NCBI GenBank assembly: GCA_030581615.1 | Contig: JAKTTT010000096.1 | Location: forward strand, 1-51,579 | Source: Alloascoidea africana | Taxonomy: Eukaryota > Ascomycota > Alloascoideomycetes > Alloascoideales > Alloascoideaceae | DNA length: 51,579 nucleotides | Reading direction: 5' to 3' | Part shown: piece by piece, positions 48,751 to 51,579 of the stretch | How the letters are laid out: each line of letters opens with the position of its first letter | How positions within the stretch are numbered: the first letter of the stretch is position 1 | Translations under genes and position numbers: made by a program | Notes under the pieces: model-generated | Seen by the model: only the letters and a program-made list of their open reading frames with translations | The model's database searches: none | Told to the model about the DNA's origin: nothing

Positions 48751-49921
48751 ATGCCCCCCAAAAAGAAGCAGCAGCAGCAAAGCGAAAAGACAAAGAACAG
48801 CAAAAGAGCAAAGGATGCTGCTGACAAAACGTTTGGTTTAAAAAATGTGAGTGAGTATTTGTGCAAGTTGCTCAGAATGGTTTTGATATCTCACACCCCT
48901 TTTCAGGAGATCAAAATGAGTTTTCTGGGTATGCTAAATGATGGAACTAATGAAATTTTAGAAAAACAAATCTTCCAAAGTCCAGAGATTTGTAAAACAG
49001 GTTGAACAGGGTTCTGGGGCTGCAAAGAAGAATGCCAACGATACAGCGAGACGGGCTCAGGAGAAGAAAGCAGCTGAAGAAGCGAAAAAAGAGGCAGCAA
49101 AATTGTTCAATCCGGTTATTGCTCCACAGAAAGTTCCCTTTGGAGTTGATCCCAAATCAATTCTGTGTATTTATTTCAAACAAGGACTTTGTACAAAGGG
49201 TAACAAGTGCAAGTTCAGCCATAATCCAGACGTTGAAAGAAAGACGGCTAAGAAAGATTTGTATACTGATGATCGAAAGGCTAAGGAAGCGGACACTATG
49301 GAAAATTGGGATGAAGAAAAGCTGCGGGATGTGATTTTATCAAAGCATGGTAACCTGAAAACCACCACGGATATCGTTTGCAAGTTCTTTATCGAAGCAG
49401 TGGAGAATGGCAAGTATGGGTGGTTTTGGATCTGTCCAAATGGGGAGACCTGTAAATACAAGCACTCTTTACCGCCAGGATTTGTCCTAAAGACAAAGGA
49501 GCAAAAGAGGTTAGAAAAAATGGCATTGGCTGAGCAGCCCAAGATCACACTGGAAGAGTTTTTGGAAACTGAGAGACACAAGTTACCCAAGAATTTGACG
49601 CCGATTACATGGGAATCGTTTTCTAAATGGAAAAAGGAGCGGAACGAGCGGAGAATGAAAGAAGAAGCAGCGAATTCGAAGAAGAAAGAACGGATTCTCA
49701 GTGGTAAACAACTGCTACAGGCAGGCAAATACAAAGATCTATTTCCCGACGAATCCGAAGATACAGATCACGAGGATGGTATTTTGGATGGAAATCATGG
49801 TGAGGCTATGGATTTAAGCGAATACACTGCAAAGTTACGGCTGGAGGACATAGATGAGAATATTAAAGATTATGGAGATGGAAATGCCAACGGCAACGGC
49901 AACGGCAGTGGAGCATTTTGA
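48751..49921 (+). CDS. TMA46: CCCH zinc-finger translation-associated protein Tma46 (DFRP1/ZC3H15)
   Basis: Two exons: 48751-48846 (MPPKKKQQQQSEKT...FGLKN) and 48962-49921, with a 115-nt intron (GTGAGT donor, TTTTAG acceptor; branch probably ACTAAT). The 351-residue protein (345 in S. cerevisiae) has a basic N-terminus with SSKVQRFVKQVE. Two CCCH fingers follow: CIYFKQGLCTKGNKCKFSH (C101, C109, C115, H119) and a second ending ICPNGETCKYKHSLPPG. A long charged helix (TWESFSKWKKERNERRMKEE) is the DFRP domain that binds the GTPase Rbg1. The complex sits on translating ribosomes. An alternative acceptor at 48905-48906 would give an early stop. Confidence 0.95.
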
Positions 49922-51213
49922 GGCCTGATGAACTGGAAGGAAGTGTGGCTAATTGGTTTTGCATCTTTCATCTCTTATATACTATAACGAATTGAATGCT
50001 TTCTTTACGACGAACAAAAGTAGTTTCCTGGGTAGATTTTTGTACGTGATGCTTTTAAGATGTTCAAGAGATTATCAAGGAACCACCATTATGTTGACTT
50101 CTGGTACCTTCAGGGTCTTTGATATCTAGCCCCAAAGCTCAAGTTGAGCCTTCACTGCCAATTTTTCAGTGCATTACAAGCTGGAATTCCAACGTAGAAT
50201 CGAAAGCCCGTACATATTCAAAAAACAAAAATATTGCTTCTGCAAAGTGCCAACTCTTTCTGAGCGTCAAAAATATAAGAAACGCATGCTTGTATGTGCT
50301 ATCAGATTTACTTGGTTCAAAAGAGTATGCACTCGACCTTTTATTGAGGGAGCTCACATGCTCGGCTTGTTATTCCCAGTCCATCTACCAACTGCCTTTG
50401 CCTAATCCTACTCCTTCAGCTGAGGCGAAACACCCTCAAGTAGGAATATATGGGCAATCTTCGAGCTACCAGAAATGTTTCTGTTCTATTAAAATTGGGA
50501 GCGTCCTCACTCGCAATAGCTAGTTCACAGGTATGGGGCTGACCGTTTGTGTCAGGTTGCCTGTCAGGAAGGAGGAACACAAACCTTCCGGCTGGGGTCG
50601 TTGAGCAAAAATAGACGCCAATTTAAGTTTTGCCCTATTATCTTCGGCAATTTCTCGGATCTATTTACCCCCTTTGCCGTTGATCATTTAGAGTGTGAAG
50701 TTTTTTTTTTTTAATTTTTTTTTTTCTTGTCCTCAAAGTACAAAATTCTTTGCCAGATACAGTTTCCAAAGTCTATAGGGCTTGAAAAATTAGTGGAAGA
50801 GCTGTGCCTGTATCTGCACACGAGCGACCAGAAGCCTATGCCGTTACGCCAACGCCAGCAAGATCCTGGACCGGCCAATTAGAGAATCTCCGATAGCAGG
50901 GGGCTCTCCTAGAAATTCCTTCTCTCCGAGTAGAAATTCTGGCAAAGAGGGGGTATTTTTGCTTTGAGCCGTTGGCCGTCACGTGCGCTGTCGCTAACGG
51001 TGTGTGGTTACTCAGCGCTGAGTCACGCTACGAGGGAAAAAAATTTGATTCTCGCTGCAGGGCTGCAGCCAATCAGCGGCGGCGAATCCGGCAACCGCAC
51101 ACCGACCAACCACGAGGAAAGTATAAAGGCTTTGGCACACCTCCCTTGTCGCTTTCTTTTTCTCTTCACAGGACTACTCTCCTTCGAAGTGGTATACAGG
51201 ACTCTCTATCAAC
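49922..51213. promoter_or_regulatory. Long upstream region of the ADP/ATP carrier gene with CCAAT, E-box, palindrome and TATA
   Basis: 1.3 kb without a convincing gene (a 134-codon frame at 50119-50523 has no recognisable features). Promoter-like sequences cluster in the last 300 bp: GTCACGTG at 50978-50985 (Cbf1/E-box), a perfect 14-bp palindrome at 51010-51023 whose right edge makes TGAGTCA at 51019-51025 (Gcn4/AP-1 type), CCAATCA at 51069-51075 (HAP-complex type) and TATAAAG at 51122-51128, about 90 bp before the ATG. A long poly(T) pair at about 50701-50726 may exclude nucleosomes. Factor identities are consensus-based. Confidence 0.55.
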
Positions 51214-51579
51214 ATGGCCGCTACTGAACAGAAGCAAAGTGTAAGTGTCGAGGACTCCCTATCCCCGGTTTCGCTGCCCTCGGGCCGCTGTGAGGATCTG
51301 TGTCTGTGCTCCTCTTGTGCCTCAGATCGTGAAATTTGGCAACTTCTCGGAATCTACAGAAATGCATCCCAACTAACACTATATCTGCCTAGACCTTTCT
51401 CATCGACTTTTTGATGGGTGGTGTTTCCGCCGCCGTCTCAAAGACAGCCGCGGCACCCATTGAGCGTGTCAAGCTTCTCATCCAGAACCAGGATGAAATG
51501 ATCAAGCAAGGCCGTCTCGCTAAGAGATACGACGGTATTCTTGAGTGCTTCAAGCGTACTGCTTCTGAAGAAGGTGTTG
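51214..51579 (+). CDS. PET9: Mitochondrial ADP/ATP carrier (partial, runs off the window)
   Basis: Exon 1 is 51214-51240 (MAATEQKQS). A 152-nt intron follows (GTAAGT donor, AACTAAC branch at about 51371-51377, CCTAG acceptor), and exon 2 starts at 51393 and leaves the window. The 71 residues seen cover the first carrier helix and loop: [20 protein letters not shown] and the signature [15 protein letters not shown] (P-x-[DE]-x-x-[KR]), then [20 protein letters not shown], diagnostic of ADP/ATP carriers. It swaps cytosolic ADP for matrix ATP across the inner membrane. Codons here (GCC, GTC, CTC, AAG) look like those of a highly expressed gene. Which paralogue it is cannot be told from this fragment. 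Confidence 0.95.

Noticed and set aside
50119-50523. 134-codon frame upstream of the ADP/ATP carrier
   Set aside because: A competing frame overlaps it, no domain is visible and it lies in a plausible promoter/3' region.
1-51579. Transposons, LTR or other virus-derived elements, CRISPR arrays, rRNA
   Set aside because: I saw no reverse transcriptase, integrase, transposase or capsid-like frames, no long terminal repeats, no spaced repeat arrays and no rDNA sequence; a database search would settle this.

Overview
This window is nuclear DNA of a budding yeast (Saccharomycotina). Evidence: compact genes with many head-to-head and tail-to-tail pairs, short spliceosomal introns (56-152 nt) mostly carrying a CTAAC branch site, and yeast-type orthologues throughout. 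CTG encodes conserved leucines (VPS34 kinase loop, codon at 10771-10773; VPS21 P-loop strand, codon at 45496-45498), so this is not a CUG-Ser yeast. A complex I subunit gene (NDUFB9) shows that respiratory complex I is kept, unlike in Saccharomyces. At least 14 introns in 9 genes point to an intron-richer, early-branching lineage (Dipodascales/Yarrowia-like or similar); I cannot place it further.

Layout. 0.3-5.0 kb: F-box/propeller gene, an unrecognised acidic/His-rich ORF, RPL24. 5.5-6 kb: RPL30, with a kink-turn over its start codon and 5' splice site that matches, as I remember it, the L30 autoregulatory RNA of S. cerevisiae. 6-10.3 kb: BNA5 and UME6 (divergent), then CAB5. 10.3-16.6 kb: VPS34 (four exons, start rebuilt here), MSS116, ARV1. 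16.7-22.8 kb: NUP42, TOP3, PAN5, LIP2. 23.9-30.3 kb: two FHA-domain genes head to head, FAR10/VPS64 (minus, two exons) and DMA-type FHA-RING ligase (plus), sharing a 385-bp promoter with a near-perfect E-box dyad. 31.4-38.8 kb: a multi-TM alpha/beta-hydrolase-like protein and CMR2/DIP2 (three exons). 39.1-49.9 kb: NST1, NDUFB9 (three exons), VPS21 (three exons), PTC5, TMA46 (two exons). 51.2 kb to the end: first part of the ADP/ATP carrier.

The strongest large-scale signal is gene order. From memory of S. cerevisiae systematic names, the left half interleaves YLR231-242 genes (BNA5, TOP3, FAR10, LIP2, VPS34, ARV1) with YDR192-207 genes (NUP42, MSS116, CAB5, VPS64, UME6). These are two sister regions of the whole-genome duplication, so the window looks like their unduplicated ancestor. 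The right half does the same for YOR089-093 (VPS21, PTC5, TMA46, CMR2) with YNL091-116 (NST1, YPT53/VPS21, YNL115C, DMA2). The join between the two blocks falls at the FHA gene pair.

Functional themes: ribosomal proteins; CoA and lipoate supply (PAN5, CAB5, LIP2) and mitochondrial function (MSS116, NDUFB9, PTC5, ADP/ATP carrier); endosome/PI3P traffic (VPS34, VPS21); cell-cycle and meiotic control (UME6, FAR10, DMA). No tRNA, rRNA, transposon, virus-derived element or CRISPR array was found. I see no unmistakable new multi-gene system; the leads most worth checking are the kink-turn switch, the FHA-FHA divergent unit and the pseudo-hydrolase.
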